Part shown: positions 9,172 through 20,303 of the stretch, piece by piece
Layout: each line of letters starts with the position of its first letter
Numbering within the stretch: the first letter of the stretch is position 1
Assembly: GCA_014650415.1 (NCBI GenBank)
Contig: BMUX01000003.1
Coordinates: 434,001-498,000, forward strand
Direction of reading: 5' to 3'
Source: Streptomyces spiroverticillatus
GTDB taxonomy: Bacteria; Actinomycetota; Actinomycetes; Streptomycetales; Streptomycetaceae
Length of the DNA: 64,000 nucleotides
Made by a program: the position numbers and the translations under genes
The notes under the pieces: generated by a model
What the model was told of the DNA's origin: nothing
The model's database searches: none
Seen by the model: only the letters and a program-made list of their open reading frames with translations

Positions 9172-9642
9172 ATGACCACCCAGCACCCCCACGACGCGCA
9201 GACCCCCCGGACCGCCGAGGCCGGCCGCACCACCGCCGTCGACACCATCGAGCGCGAGCTGACCGCCTTCGCCCGCCGGGCCCGCGCCACCGCCGCCCGG
9301 CTCCACCCGGACCTGCCCCTGGTCTCGTACACCCTGCTCGCGCACATCCACGACCAGCAGGGCTGCCGCGCCACCGACCTCGCCGCGCACTACATGCTCG
9401 ACAAGTCCACCGTCAGCAGGCAGCTCACCACCCTGGAAAAGCTCGGCCTGGTGGAGCGCCGCCCCGACCCCGACGACCACCGCGTCCAGGTCCTGCACCC
9501 CACCGAGGCCGGCGCCGCCACCCTCACCGCCACCCACGCCAGCCGTCACGCCGCCTACCAGGAGCGCCTCGCCGACTGGAGCGAGGACGACCTCACCCGC
9601 TTCGCCTCGTACCTGCTGCGCTACAACAACAGCCGCACCTGA
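9172..9642 (+). CDS. MarR-family transcriptional regulator
   Basis: 156 aa. The winged-helix core is clear: LHPDLPLVSYTLLAHI, CRATDLAAHYMLDKSTVSRQLTTLEKLGLVERRPDPDDHRVQVLHPTEAG includes the recognition helix and the DxR wing typical of MarR. Residues before 30 and after 120 form the helical dimer interface. ATG 9172 has GAAGGG upstream. It probably represses itself and the divergent membrane-protein gene. The ligand is unknown. Confidence 0.88.
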   Translation: MTTQHPHDAQTPRTAEAGRTTAVDTIERELTAFARRARATAARLHPDLPLVSYTLLAHIHDQQGCRATDLAAHYMLDKSTVSRQLTTLEKLGLVERRPDPDDHRVQVLHPTEAGAATLTATHASRHAAYQERLADWSEDDLTRFASYLLRYNNSRT

Positions 9643-9702
9643 AGCCCTCTCCCCGAAGACCGGGGCAAGAACCGAGGCAAGAACCAGGGCCAGGACAGAG
9701 AC

Positions 9703-11421
9703 TCAGAACCGCACACTCCACACCGTCGCCGCCCCCGCCGACCCCCCGGTCACCGCCGGCATCCGCAGCAGCGTCGCCGGACGCCCGTCGATCAGCTCCC
9801 GCACCCCTGTCGCGTTCGGCTGCAGACGCCCCTTCTCGAACCGTACGAAGCTCACCCGCGTCCCCTGCGGCACGTGCACCGTCCGCCCGTTCCCGTACTT
9901 CTCCCGGTACTGGCGGTACGTCAGCGCATCGCACCCCGTGTACCAGCCGAACTCCGGCTCGTACCCGGTGACGATCAGGCAGCGCTCCCCGTCCTTCGCG
10001 GCCAGCGCCCGCGCCACCGGCACCGTGGACGCGCCCAGCTTCGTCGGCGCGGGCATCGCACCGTGCGCCACCACCTGCGCCGTCCCGAGCACCGTCACCG
10101 CCGCCAGCGCCCCCACGCACATCAACACCCGGGGCGCCCACACCCGCGTGAGCTCCGCCACCGCCTGCACCCCGAGCACCGTGAGCAGCGTCACCGGCAG
10201 ATACACAAAACGGGGCTCCCCGTCGGTGGCCACTCCCAGCACCACGAACACCAGCAGCGCCGCAGCCCCGAGGAACACCCGGCGCCGGTCGTCGAAACGG
10301 ACACCCGTACCGCCCCTGCGCACCCTCCGCCAGGCCGCGAACGCCGCGCACACCCCCGCCGTCATCACCACGGCGCCCAGGTCACCGGCCAGCCGGTAGG
10401 GGAAGACGCTCAGGTAGTAGACGAAGCCGTCGCCCACGTACTCCCGGTTGGCCTGCGAGGTCGCCGACAGGATCATCCCCAGCGGCTTCCCGGTGCGCTC
10501 GGTCGCGTACACGAAGTGCGGCACCAGCCCCACCACCAGCACGCCGACCGCCGCCCACAGCCGCCACCCCAGCGCCCACCAGGCCCTCGGCCCGTACGCG
10601 AAAACACCCGCAAGAGCCACCGCCAGGAGGTTTCCGACGACTCCGTAGCGCAGATAGAAGGCCGCGAGCACCACCACCGGTGCCAGCAGAAGCGCCCTCG
10701 CACCCGCCTTCGTGCCCGCCTGCTCCAGCGCACGCACCAGCAGGAACACCACGATCAGCAGCAGTGCGGTGGACCCGATGTCGTTCAGGAACTCCGGCAT
10801 CCGGCGCAGGAACCCGAGCCCGCTCAGCAGCACCAGCACCGCCACCAGGGCCCGCCGGGGCGTCGTCCACGCGCGGGCCACCAGGTACGTCGTGCACAGC
10901 ATCAGGAGCGCCAGCACGAGGGTCACCGCACGCAGTGCCCCCATGCCGCCGCCGGAGGCGTAGCCGTCGTACCCCGTGATCCACAGCGCGAGCGCCCCCA
11001 GCGCGGGCAGCCCGACCGGCCGGTAGACGCCCCAGCCCGCGTCCGGCGTCCCGTCGAACCAGAAGCGCGCCTTGTTCGCGTAGACCGCCTCCTCGTGACC
11101 GAGGTACGGCTCGAAGTCCTGCAGCCAGGCCCACACGGCGGCGGTCAGTACCAGCACCGCCACGACGTACGCCCAGACCGGAACCCGGCGCAGCCACTTC
11201 TCCGCAGCCGTCCAGAACCCGGGAACTCCGTCCGCGTCCGGCCCGTTCTCACTCCACCAGGGCTTCGCGAGCAGCCACAGCACGGCGGCGAGCAGCAGAT
11301 AGGGCCACGGCTGCCAGCCGGGCAGCCAGCCCCCCAGGCCCACGGCGAGCATCACCTGCTGCGCGGCAGCCAGCCCCGTCAGCACCCCCGCACCGACACC
11401 GAACAGCCTCGACCGCGTCAC
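9703..11421 (-). CDS. Multi-pass membrane protein, glycosyltransferase-39-like
   Basis: 572 aa with about 11-12 predicted membrane segments. The first extracytoplasmic loop contains an acidic pair (DFEPYLGHEEAVYANKARFWFDGTPDAGWG), as in GT-C fold enzymes such as PMT/ArnT that use polyprenyl-phosphate sugars. The C-terminal ~110 residues form a soluble outer domain with EPEFGWYTGCDALTYRQYR. Family assignment is inferred from topology and the loop acidic residues. GTG 11421 was chosen for CGGAGG upstream. Transcription converges with marR. Confidence 0.6.
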   Translation of the reverse strand: MTRSRLFGVGAGVLTGLAAAQQVMLAVGLGGWLPGWQPWPYLLLAAVLWLLAKPWWSENGPDADGVPGFWTAAEKWLRRVPVWAYVVAVLVLTAAVWAWLQDFEPYLGHEEAVYANKARFWFDGTPDAGWGVYRPVGLPALGALALWITGYDGYASGGGMGALRAVTLVLALLMLCTTYLVARAWTTPRRALVAVLVLLSGLGFLRRMPEFLNDIGSTALLLIVVFLLVRALEQAGTKAGARALLLAPVVVLAAFYLRYGVVGNLLAVALAGVFAYGPRAWWALGWRLWAAVGVLVVGLVPHFVYATERTGKPLGMILSATSQANREYVGDGFVYYLSVFPYRLAGDLGAVVMTAGVCAAFAAWRRVRRGGTGVRFDDRRRVFLGAAALLVFVVLGVATDGEPRFVYLPVTLLTVLGVQAVAELTRVWAPRVLMCVGALAAVTVLGTAQVVAHGAMPAPTKLGASTVPVARALAAKDGERCLIVTGYEPEFGWYTGCDALTYRQYREKYGNGRTVHVPQGTRVSFVRFEKGRLQPNATGVRELIDGRPATLLRMPAVTGGSAGAATVWSVRF

Positions 11422-11515
11422 TACCGCCTCCGACCAGCACGTCGTCAGACCGACCGCCCCTGACCACACAGGCCGATCCGAGCCCGGACGTCCCTTGTTC
11501 CGGGCATACAGAAAC

Positions 11516-11543
11516 GGGCCCCACCGTTTTCACGGTGAGACCC
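11516..11543 (-). terminator. Terminator of tRNA-Leu
   Basis: On the minus strand an 11-bp stem with two G-U pairs (arms 11516-11526 and 11533-11543) is followed by GTTTC. It lies just past the tRNA 3' end. Confidence 0.6.
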
Positions 11544-11555
11544 GAATCTCAAGAG

Positions 11556-11638
11556 TGCGCGAGGGGGGATTTGAACCCCCACGTCCCTAAGGACACTGGC
11601 ACCTGAAGCCAGCGCGTCTGCCGTTCCGCCACTCGCGC
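11556..11638 (-). tRNA. tRNA-Leu (anticodon CAG)
   Basis: Acceptor arms GCGCGAG (from 11638) and CTCGCGC (to 11557) pair, with discriminator A at 11556. The T-arm GGGTTCAAATCCC-type sequence is complete and the anticodon stem CTGGC/GCCAG frames CAG. A long variable arm confirms class II (Leu). CCA is not encoded. Decodes CUG, the main leucine codon in this genome type. Confidence 0.95.
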
Positions 11639-11949
11639 ATGAGTGATGTCGTTCGATTCCCCGCACTTGGTTTGTGCGACTGCCTGGCGACAAGAAGAAG
11701 ATTAGCACGCTGGTCGGGGTGGATTCACACGCCTTGTTTCCGGGGACCCGGGAGTGGAACGCCGGCCTCCGGCACCCACTCCTCAGAGGAGGAGCGCACG
11801 TGCGGGACACTGTCAGGAAGCCACCTCTACGATCCCTTGTGAGGGGTGACACTCATCGACTGGGCGGACAAGGGGAACCAGCCGTTTTCCCGGCGCGTGG
11901 ATACGATCAGTAAGCAGTACCAGGACGACAACGACGGAGGAGGTGCCCC
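11639..11949. other. Intergenic region upstream of fhaA
   Basis: 311 bp between tRNA-Leu and fhaA. It must hold the tRNA-Leu promoter (minus strand) and the promoter of the fhaA operon (plus strand). A TACGAT -10-like hexamer occurs near 11900 but no convincing -35 element is visible. The end carries the strong GGAGGAGG ribosome site of fhaA. Confidence 0.5.
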
Positions 11950-12795
11950 ATGGGAGTCCTGAAGCGTTTCGAACAAAAGCTCGAAGGCATGGTGAACGGC
12001 ACCTTCGCCAAGGTCTTCAAGTCCGAGGTCCAGCCCGTCGAGATCGCCGGCGCCCTCCAGCGTGAGTGCGACAACAACGCGACGATCTGGAACCGGGACC
12101 GGACGGTCGTCCCCAACGACTTCATCGTCGAGCTCAGCGCGCCCGACTACGAGCGCCTGAGCCCGTACTCCGGCCAGCTCGGCGACGAACTCTCCGGCCT
12201 GGTCCGCGACTACGCCAAGCAGCAGCGCTACACCTTCATGGGACCCATCAAGGTCCACCTGGAGAAGGCCGACGACCTGGACACGGGTCTCTACCGCGTA
12301 CGCAGCCGCACGCTCGCCTCCAGCACCTCCCAGGTCGCCGCACCCGACGCAGGCCCGGGCCCCAGCGCCCCGGCCGCACCCCGAGGCGGCGGCTACGGCT
12401 ACCCGCAGCCCTCCTCGGGCGGCGCACCGCCCATGCCGCCGGGCCCGCCCGGCGGCCGCCCGGCCACCCCGGACCGCAGGCCCCCCGCGGGCCCCGGCCC
12501 GATGCCCGGCGCCCAGACCAGACGCTGGATCGAGATCAACGGCACCCGCCACCAGATCTCCCGCCCCACGCTCGTCATGGGCCGCAGCACCGAGGCCGAC
12601 GTACGGATCGACGACCCCGGCGTCTCCCGCCGGCACTGCGAAATCCGTACGGGCAACCCCGCGACGATCCAGGACCTCGGGTCCACCAACGGCATCGTGG
12701 TGGACGGGCAGCACACCACCCGCGCTACGCTCCGCGACGGCTCGCGGATCGTCGTGGGCAGCACCACCATCGTTTACCGGCAAGCCGAAGGGTGA
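11950..12795 (+). CDS. fhaA: FHA domain protein FhaA (DUF3662 + FHA)
   Basis: 281 aa, cytoplasmic. The N-terminal DUF3662/FhaA_N domain (about 1-115) starts MGVLKRFEQKLEGMVNGTFAKVFKSEVQPVEIAGAL. A Pro/Gly-rich linker (about 120-190) leads to a C-terminal FHA domain with GRSTEADVRI, the phosphothreonine-binding SRRHCEI and the DLGSTNG loop. In mycobacteria FhaA binds the phosphorylated MviN pseudokinase and localises to poles and septa; a matching pseudokinase gene lies at 61.0 kb. First gene of the fhaA-fhaB-pstP-rodA-pbpA run. Confidence 0.95.
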   Translation: MGVLKRFEQKLEGMVNGTFAKVFKSEVQPVEIAGALQRECDNNATIWNRDRTVVPNDFIVELSAPDYERLSPYSGQLGDELSGLVRDYAKQQRYTFMGPIKVHLEKADDLDTGLYRVRSRTLASSTSQVAAPDAGPGPSAPAAPRGGGYGYPQPSSGGAPPMPPGPPGGRPATPDRRPPAGPGPMPGAQTRRWIEINGTRHQISRPTLVMGRSTEADVRIDDPGVSRRHCEIRTGNPATIQDLGSTNGIVVDGQHTTRATLRDGSRIVVGSTTIVYRQAEG

Positions 12796-12805
12796 AGCGG
12801 GGGCA

Positions 12806-13321
12806 ATGTCAGAGCTGACCCTGACGGTCATGCGGCTAGGTTTCCTAGCTGTCCTGTGGCTATTTGTAATCGTGGCCGTCCAGGTCATCCGCAGCGACCT
12901 GTTCGGCACCCGTGTCACGCAGCGCGGCTCACGCCGCGGCAATGCGCCCGACACGCGTGCCCAGCAGCAGAACACCGGGGCGGGCCGCCAAGCCGCGCCC
13001 CCGCAGCAGCAGCGCCAGCGCCGCGGCGCACCGACCAAGCTGGTCGTCTCCGAGGGCAGCCTCACCGGAACCACGGTGGCGCTCCAGGGGCAGACCATCA
13101 CGCTGGGCCGCGCGCACGATTCGACGATCGTGCTGGACGACGACTACGCGTCCAGCAGGCATGCCAGGATCTACCCGGACCGCGACGGCAACTGGATCGT
13201 CGAGGACCTGGGTTCCACCAACGGCACCTACCTCGACCGGAACCGGCTCACCACGCCGCAACCGATTCCGCTGGGCGCACCGATCCGCATCGGCAAGACC
13301 GTCATCGAGCTGCGGAAGTAG
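12806..13321 (+). CDS. fhaB: FHA domain membrane protein FhaB/FipA
   Basis: 171 aa. An N-terminal transmembrane anchor (about 6-27, MRLGFLAVLWLFVIVAVQVI) is followed by an Arg/Gln-rich linker and a C-terminal FHA domain with GRAHDSTIVLDDDYASSRHARI and EDLGSTNGTYLD. The mycobacterial orthologue FipA links phospho-signalling to FtsZ/FtsQ at the septum. Starts 10 bp after fhaA ends. Confidence 0.94.
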   Translation: MSELTLTVMRLGFLAVLWLFVIVAVQVIRSDLFGTRVTQRGSRRGNAPDTRAQQQNTGAGRQAAPPQQQRQRRGAPTKLVVSEGSLTGTTVALQGQTITLGRAHDSTIVLDDDYASSRHARIYPDRDGNWIVEDLGSTNGTYLDRNRLTTPQPIPLGAPIRIGKTVIELRK

Positions 13322-13471
13322 TACGACAATGAGCGAGCGGATCGAGCGAGCCGCAGCGGCCCTGGCGCAGGGCCCCCGAGCCCTGCCCGGGGCCCCGGGC
13401 GCGCTCTCGACCGGAGGGTGGGCAGTGTGGCTCGAAACCCGGTGTACCCGGAGCCGACGGGCGAGGTGCGT

Positions 13472-14965
13472 ATGAGTCTGTCCCTGCGCTTCGCCGCCGG
13501 ATCGCACAAGGGCATGATCCGCGAGGGTAACGAGGACTCCGGCTACGCCGGTCCGCGTCTCCTCGCGATCGCCGACGGCATGGGCGGCCAGGCCGCCGGC
13601 GAGGTCGCCTCCTCCGAGGTGATCTCCACGCTGGTCCAGCTCGACGACGACGTGCCCGGGTCGGACATCCTGACCTCCCTGGGCACCGCCGTGCAGCGGG
13701 CCAACGACCAGCTGCGCATGATGGTCGAGGAGGACTCCCAGCTGGAGGGCATGGGCACCACGCTCACCGCCCTGCTGTGGACCGGCCAGCGCCTGGGCCT
13801 CGTACACGTCGGGGACTCCCGCGCGTACCTGCTGCGCGACGGCGTCCTCACCCAGATCACGCAGGACCACACCTGGGTGCAGCGCCTCGTCGACGAGGGC
13901 CGCATCACCGAGGAAGAGGCCACCACCCACCCACAGCGCTCCCTGCTGATGCGCGCGCTGGGCAGCGGCGACCACGTCGAACCCGACCTCTCCATCCGTG
14001 AGGTGCGGGCCGGCGACCGCTATCTGATCTGCTCCGACGGCCTGTCCGGCGTCGTCTCCCATCAGACGATGGAGGAGACGCTCGCCAGCTACCAGGGACC
14101 GCAGGAGACCGTCCAGCACCTCATCGAGCTGGCACTGCGCGGCGGCGGCCCGGACAACATCACCTGCATCGTGGCCGACGTCCTGGACGTCGACGGCAAC
14201 GACACCCTCGCCGGCCAGCTCAACGACACCCCGGTCGTCGTCGGCGCGGTCGCCGAGAACCAGCACCAGCTGCACGACACCGGCGCCATGCAGACCCCGG
14301 CCGGCCGTGCCGCGGGCCTGGGCCGCCCCGCACCGCAGCAGCCGCTGGGCGGCTTCGGCCCCGCGGGCAGCGGCGGCGGGTACGGCGGCAGCCTCCCGGA
14401 CGACACGTTCGACATGTACAACGGCGAGGACTTCGTGAAGTCCCCCGGCCGCAAGTGGTTCAAGAGATCCCTGTACCTCGTGCTCGCGCTCGCCGTCGTC
14501 GGCGGCGGTCTGTACGGCGGCTACCGCTGGACCCAGACCCAGTACTACGTCGGCGCCAACGGCGAGCACGTCGCGCTGTACCGGGGCGTCGACCAGGACC
14601 TTCCGTGGGTCTCCCTCTCGACGATCGAGAAGGACCACCCCGACATCGAACTCAAGTACCTCCCGGACTTCCAGTCCAAGGAGGTCAGGGGCACGCTGCC
14701 CGCGAGCGACCTCGCCCAGGCACGCGAGAAGATCGAGAAGCTCGCGCTCCAGGCGTCCGCCTGCAAGAAGAAGTCCGAGCAGCGGTCCGCGCCGCCGAAG
14801 CCGCCGGCCACGCCCGACCCGGGCAAGTCGCCCGATGCCAAGGACGGCGCCAAGAAGCCGCCGAACTCGCCCACACCCACGACGAGCGCCCCCGCTCCCG
14901 GTCCCACCCTCTCCGAGGAAGAGCAGGAACTGGCCTCGCAGTGCGGTAAGCCGGCCACACCGTAG
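13472..14965 (+). CDS. pstP: PP2C-family Ser/Thr protein phosphatase PstP
   Basis: About 497 aa. The cytoplasmic PP2C domain occupies the N-terminal ~240 residues with all metal-site motifs: REGNEDSGYA, IADGMGG, GTTLTALLW, HVGDSRAYLLRDG, QDHTWVQ, ICSDGLSGVV and GGPDNITCIVADV. A Gly/Pro-rich juxtamembrane region, one TM (SLYLVLALAVVGGGLYGGY) and an extracytoplasmic tail follow. It reverses PknB-type phosphorylation. ATG 13472 aligns with the mycobacterial PstP start; GTG 13427, with GGAGGG upstream, would add 15 residues and is a real alternative. Confidence 0.94.
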   Translation: MSLSLRFAAGSHKGMIREGNEDSGYAGPRLLAIADGMGGQAAGEVASSEVISTLVQLDDDVPGSDILTSLGTAVQRANDQLRMMVEEDSQLEGMGTTLTALLWTGQRLGLVHVGDSRAYLLRDGVLTQITQDHTWVQRLVDEGRITEEEATTHPQRSLLMRALGSGDHVEPDLSIREVRAGDRYLICSDGLSGVVSHQTMEETLASYQGPQETVQHLIELALRGGGPDNITCIVADVLDVDGNDTLAGQLNDTPVVVGAVAENQHQLHDTGAMQTPAGRAAGLGRPAPQQPLGGFGPAGSGGGYGGSLPDDTFDMYNGEDFVKSPGRKWFKRSLYLVLALAVVGGGLYGGYRWTQTQYYVGANGEHVALYRGVDQDLPWVSLSTIEKDHPDIELKYLPDFQSKEVRGTLPASDLAQAREKIEKLALQASACKKKSEQRSAPPKPPATPDPGKSPDAKDGAKKPPNSPTPTTSAPAPGPTLSEEEQELASQCGKPATP

Positions 14966-14980
14966 GGGGCCCACACCACC

Positions 14981-16393
14981 ATGAGCGTTGTCACCAACAC
15001 GACCACCATCGGCGCGATCGAAGCACCCAGCAGGCGCAACACCGAGCTGCTCATGCTCGCGTTCGCCGTCGCCATCCCGGTCTTCGCCTACGCCAACGTG
15101 GGCCTCGCCAAGGACGGCAGCCTGCCCGCAGGCATGCTCGGATACGGAGTGGGGCTCAGCCTCCTCGCCGGCATCGCGCACCTGATGATGCGCAAGTTCG
15201 CCCGGTACGCGGACCCGCTGATGCTGCCCATCGCGACCCTGCTCAACGGCCTGGGCCTGGTGCTGATCTGGCGCCTCGACCAGGAACCGGCCATCACCAC
15301 CGCCGCACTCGGCGGGCCGATGGCGGCCAAGCAGCTGATGTGGTCGACCGTCGGCGTCGCACTCTTCCTGGGCGTCCTGCTGGTCCTCAAGGACCACCGC
15401 GTGCTCCAGCGCTACACGTACATCTCCATGGTCGTGGCCCTCGTGCTGCTGATCCTGCCGATGTTCTTCCCCGCCCGCTTCGGCGCGCGGATCTGGATCA
15501 CCATCCCGGGCCTCGGCTCGCTCCAGCCCGGCGAGTTCGCCAAGATCATCATCGCGATCTTCTTCGCGGGCTATCTGATGGTCAAACGCGACGCCCTCGC
15601 CCTGGCCAGCCGCCGCTTCATGGGGATGTACCTGCCGCGCGGCCGCGACCTCGGCCCGATCATCGCCATCTGGGCGCTCAGCCTGATGATCCTGGTCTTC
15701 GAGACCGACCTCGGCACCTCGCTGCTGTTCTTCGGCCTCTTCGTGATCATGCTGTACGTCGCGACCGAGCGCACCAGCTGGGTCGTCTTCGGCCTCACCC
15801 TCAGCGCGGTCGGCGCCGTCACCGTCGCCTCCTTCGCCGGGCACGTCCAGGGCCGCGTCAACGACTGGCTGAACCCGCTGGCCACCAAGTGCGTCAACGG
15901 CGAATGCGGACTGGTCACCGAGACCGCCCAGTCGATGTTCTCCTTCGGCTCCGGCGGCCTCTTCGGCTCCGGCCTCGGCCAGGGCTACTCCCGCTTCATC
16001 GGCGGCATCGCCCCCAAGAGCGACTACATCCTCGCCACCGTCGGCGAGGAACTCGGTCTGACCGGCCTGATGGCGATCATCCTGCTGTACGGCCTGCTCA
16101 TCGAGCGCGGCATCCGTACGGCGCTGGCCGCCCGGGACCCCTTCGGCAAGCTCCTGGCGATCGGCCTCTCCGGCGCCTTCGCGCTCCAGGTCTTCGTCGT
16201 CGCCGGCGGTGTCACCGGCCTCATCCCGCTGACCGGTATGACCATGCCGTTCATCGCGCAGGGCGGTTCCTCCGTGATCGCCAACTGGGCGCTCGTGGCC
16301 ATCCTCCTGCGCATCAGCGACACCGCCCGGCGTCCCGCGCCCGCCCCCGCCCCGTCCCCCGACGCCGAGATGACCCAGGTGGTCCGCCCGTGA
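14981..16393 (+). CDS. rodA: SEDS peptidoglycan glycosyltransferase RodA/FtsW family
   Basis: 470 aa with about 12 membrane segments. SEDS-family markers are GARIWITIPGLGSLQPGEFAKI, DLGTSLLFFGLF, FIGGIAPKSDYILATVGEELGLTG and the C-terminal PLTGMTMPFIAQGGSSVIANW. SEDS proteins polymerise lipid II together with a cognate class B PBP, here pbpA, whose GTG overlaps the stop of this gene. The cytoplasmic tail is Pro/Ala rich. Confidence 0.95.
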   Translation: MSVVTNTTTIGAIEAPSRRNTELLMLAFAVAIPVFAYANVGLAKDGSLPAGMLGYGVGLSLLAGIAHLMMRKFARYADPLMLPIATLLNGLGLVLIWRLDQEPAITTAALGGPMAAKQLMWSTVGVALFLGVLLVLKDHRVLQRYTYISMVVALVLLILPMFFPARFGARIWITIPGLGSLQPGEFAKIIIAIFFAGYLMVKRDALALASRRFMGMYLPRGRDLGPIIAIWALSLMILVFETDLGTSLLFFGLFVIMLYVATERTSWVVFGLTLSAVGAVTVASFAGHVQGRVNDWLNPLATKCVNGECGLVTETAQSMFSFGSGGLFGSGLGQGYSRFIGGIAPKSDYILATVGEELGLTGLMAIILLYGLLIERGIRTALAARDPFGKLLAIGLSGAFALQVFVVAGGVTGLIPLTGMTMPFIAQGGSSVIANWALVAILLRISDTARRPAPAPAPSPDAEMTQVVRP

Positions 16394-17850
16394 ACAAGCC
16401 CCTGCGCCGGGTCGCAATCTTCTGCGGAATCCTGGTCCTCGCCCTGCTCGTTCGCGTCAACTGGGTCCAGTTCGTCCAGGGGGACAAGCTCAAGAACCAC
16501 GGCGACAACCGCCGCGTCCTCGTCGAGCGCTACGCCCATCCGCGCGGCGACATCATCGTCGACGGCAAGGCCGTCACCGGCTCCGTCGAGGCGAAGAACG
16601 GCGACCTGAAGTACAAGCGCACCTACAAGGACGGCGCCATGTGGTCCCCCGTCACCGGGTTCGCCTCCCAGGTCTACGGCGCCACCCAGCTGGAGAAGAT
16701 CCACGACGGCATCCTCTCCGGCACCGACGACCGTCTCTTCTTCGACCGCACGCTCGCCCTCTTCTCCAACGAGGAGAAGAAGGGCGGCAACGTCGTCACC
16801 ACCCTCAACGGAGACGCCCAGCGCGCCGCCTACGAGGGGCTCAAGGGCAAGAAGGGCGCCGTCGCCGCCCTCGACCCAAAGACCGGCAAGATCCTCGCGC
16901 TGGCGAGCACCCCGTCGTACGACCCCTCCAAGATCGCGGGGATGGGCGACGCGGACGCCTGGAAGCAGCTCGACAAGAAGGTCAACCCGGACGACATCTC
17001 GCTCAACCGGGCACTGCGCCAGACCTACCCGCCCGGCTCGACCTTCAAGGTCGTCACCGCCGCCGCGGCCCTGGAGCACGGCAAGGTCAGCAACATCGAC
17101 GACCCGACCGACACCCCGCTGCCGTGGACGTTGCCGGACACCAGGACCGAGCTCAAGAACGAAGGCGACATCCCCTGCAAGAACGCCACGCTGCGCGTCG
17201 CGCTGCAGTGGTCGTGCAACACGGTCTTCGGCAAGCTCGGCGTCGACGTCGGCAAGGACGCGATGAAGGAGACCGCGGAGAAGTTCGGCTTCAACAGCGA
17301 GCAGTTCACCCCGGTCCGCTCCAACGCGAGCGTCTGGCCCAAGAAGCTGGACCGCCCGCAGACCGCACTCTCCTCCATCGGCCAGTTCGAGACCGCCGCC
17401 ACGCCCCTCCAGATGGCCATGGTCACCGCCGCCATCGCCAACGACGGCAAGCTCATGACCCCGTACATGGTCGACAAGCTGACCGACCCCAACCTGGACG
17501 TCGTCAAGCAGACCGACCCGACGGAGATGAGCCAGCCGCTCTCCGCGGACAACGCGCAGAAGGTCCAGCAGCTGATGGAGACCGTCGTCAAGGAGGGCAC
17601 CGGCAAGAGGGCCCAGATCGACGGCGTCACCGTCGGCGGCAAGACCGGCACCGCCCAGCACGGCGTGAACAACGAGGGCAACCCCTACGCCTGGTTCATC
17701 TCCTACGCCAAGACCGACAAGGGCTCCCCGGTCGCGGTCGCCGTCGTCGTCGAGGACAGCGAGGCCGCGCGCGGCGACATCTCCGGTGGCGGCCTGGCCG
17801 CGCCGATCGCCAAGAACGTCATGAAGGCCGTGCTCGACCGCGCCAAGTAG
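16390..17850 (+). CDS. pbpA: Class B penicillin-binding protein PbpA
   Basis: 486 aa. One N-terminal membrane anchor (about 7-25), a dimerisation/pedestal region, then a transpeptidase domain with the active-site Ser in PPGSTFKVVTA (SxxK), the SxN motif in QWSCNTVFG and VGGKTGTAQH (KTG). Cross-links peptidoglycan outside the membrane, paired with the SEDS protein encoded just upstream. GTG 16390 overlaps the rodA stop, which fixes the start. Followed by three parS sites. Confidence 0.95.
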   Translation: MNKPLRRVAIFCGILVLALLVRVNWVQFVQGDKLKNHGDNRRVLVERYAHPRGDIIVDGKAVTGSVEAKNGDLKYKRTYKDGAMWSPVTGFASQVYGATQLEKIHDGILSGTDDRLFFDRTLALFSNEEKKGGNVVTTLNGDAQRAAYEGLKGKKGAVAALDPKTGKILALASTPSYDPSKIAGMGDADAWKQLDKKVNPDDISLNRALRQTYPPGSTFKVVTAAAALEHGKVSNIDDPTDTPLPWTLPDTRTELKNEGDIPCKNATLRVALQWSCNTVFGKLGVDVGKDAMKETAEKFGFNSEQFTPVRSNASVWPKKLDRPQTALSSIGQFETAATPLQMAMVTAAIANDGKLMTPYMVDKLTDPNLDVVKQTDPTEMSQPLSADNAQKVQQLMETVVKEGTGKRAQIDGVTVGGKTGTAQHGVNNEGNPYAWFISYAKTDKGSPVAVAVVVEDSEAARGDISGGGLAAPIAKNVMKAVLDRAK

Positions 17851-17868
17851 ACGCACGCCCCTGAGGGA

Positions 17869-17884
17869 TGTTTCACGTGAAACG
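17869..17884. other. parS site 1
   Basis: TGTTTCACGTGAAACG: 14-bp core GTTTCACGTGAAAC intact, last base differs from the TGTTTCACGTGAAACA consensus. ParB binding inferred from sequence identity. Confidence 0.85.
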
Positions 17885-17900
17885 GTCGGACACATGCCGA

Positions 17901-17916
17901 CGTTTCACGTGAAACA
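17901..17916. other. parS site 2
   Basis: CGTTTCACGTGAAACA: core intact, first base differs. Centre lies 32 bp from site 1, about three helical turns. Confidence 0.85.
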
Positions 17917-17941
17917 ACCCGACGGAATCCACGGAAACCGA

Positions 17942-17957
17942 CGTTTCACGTGAAACA
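17942..17957. other. parS site 3
   Basis: CGTTTCACGTGAAACA, identical to site 2 and 41 bp from it. Third member of the densest parS group in the window. Confidence 0.85.
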
Positions 17958-18154
17958 TCCCCACCGCCCCACCGGGTCCGACGTGACCCCCGTCACCACC
18001 CCTCACCATTCATGCACGTTGACGTACCGGTCAGGTATCAGGTGACGGTCGCGGGCCGACCGGGTGCGGACCGCCCGGTACCGTATGCGCGAACAGCACA
18101 CCGCCGGACCACGCACAGGTGCGGTCGGGACAGACGGAGAGGGCTGGATTAGCT

Positions 18155-20164
<2,010 letters not shown>

Positions 20165-20165
20165 C

Positions 20166-20230
20166 ACCACAGAGGCAAGCACCACACACGCAGCACCACA
20201 CACAGCACCGCACAGGCAAGCACCGCACAT
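20166..20230. repeat. CA-rich direct repeats after pknB
   Basis: Short degenerate direct repeats of the type GCACCACACACAGCACC and AGGCAAGCACC occupy the space between the pknB stop and the terminator hairpin. Probably slippage; no function visible. Confidence 0.5.
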
Positions 20231-20234
20231 GCCA

Positions 20235-20269
20235 AGGGGCCCCCGGCACACACCGTGCCGGGGGCCCCT
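20235..20269. terminator. Bidirectional terminator between pknB and sortase
   Basis: Perfect 15-bp stem AGGGGCCCCCGGCAC / GTGCCGGGGGCCCCT with a 5-nt loop, placed between convergent pknB and the first sortase gene. No T-tract, as is common in high-GC actinomycetes. Confidence 0.75.
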
Positions 20270-20303
20270 CCGCATGCGGCCGCACGCAAGACCGTACGAA
20301 CCG

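Larger units (their letters stand above)
17851..18154. other. pbpA-pknB spacer with three parS sites
   Basis: This 304-bp gap interrupts an otherwise contiguous operon. It holds three parS-type palindromes in 89 bp (entries below) and presumably a separate pknB promoter. No open frame of note and no clear terminator hairpin other than the palindromes themselves. Confidence 0.7.

Noticed and set aside
12929..16417. Minus-strand frame of about 1,160 codons over fhaB-pstP-rodA
   Set aside because: Antisense shadow of three recognised genes. Composition is repetitive Gly/Arg/Asp/His as expected from shadow frames.
17869..17957. Possible CRISPR-like repeats (three palindromes with spacers)
   Set aside because: Repeat is an exact parS core of 14 bp, spacers of 16 and 25 bp, no leader and no cas genes; the same core occurs dispersed at other sites.
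20166..20230. CA-rich repeats as a regulatory or CRISPR array
   Set aside because: Degenerate, short and without regular spacing; best explained by slippage.
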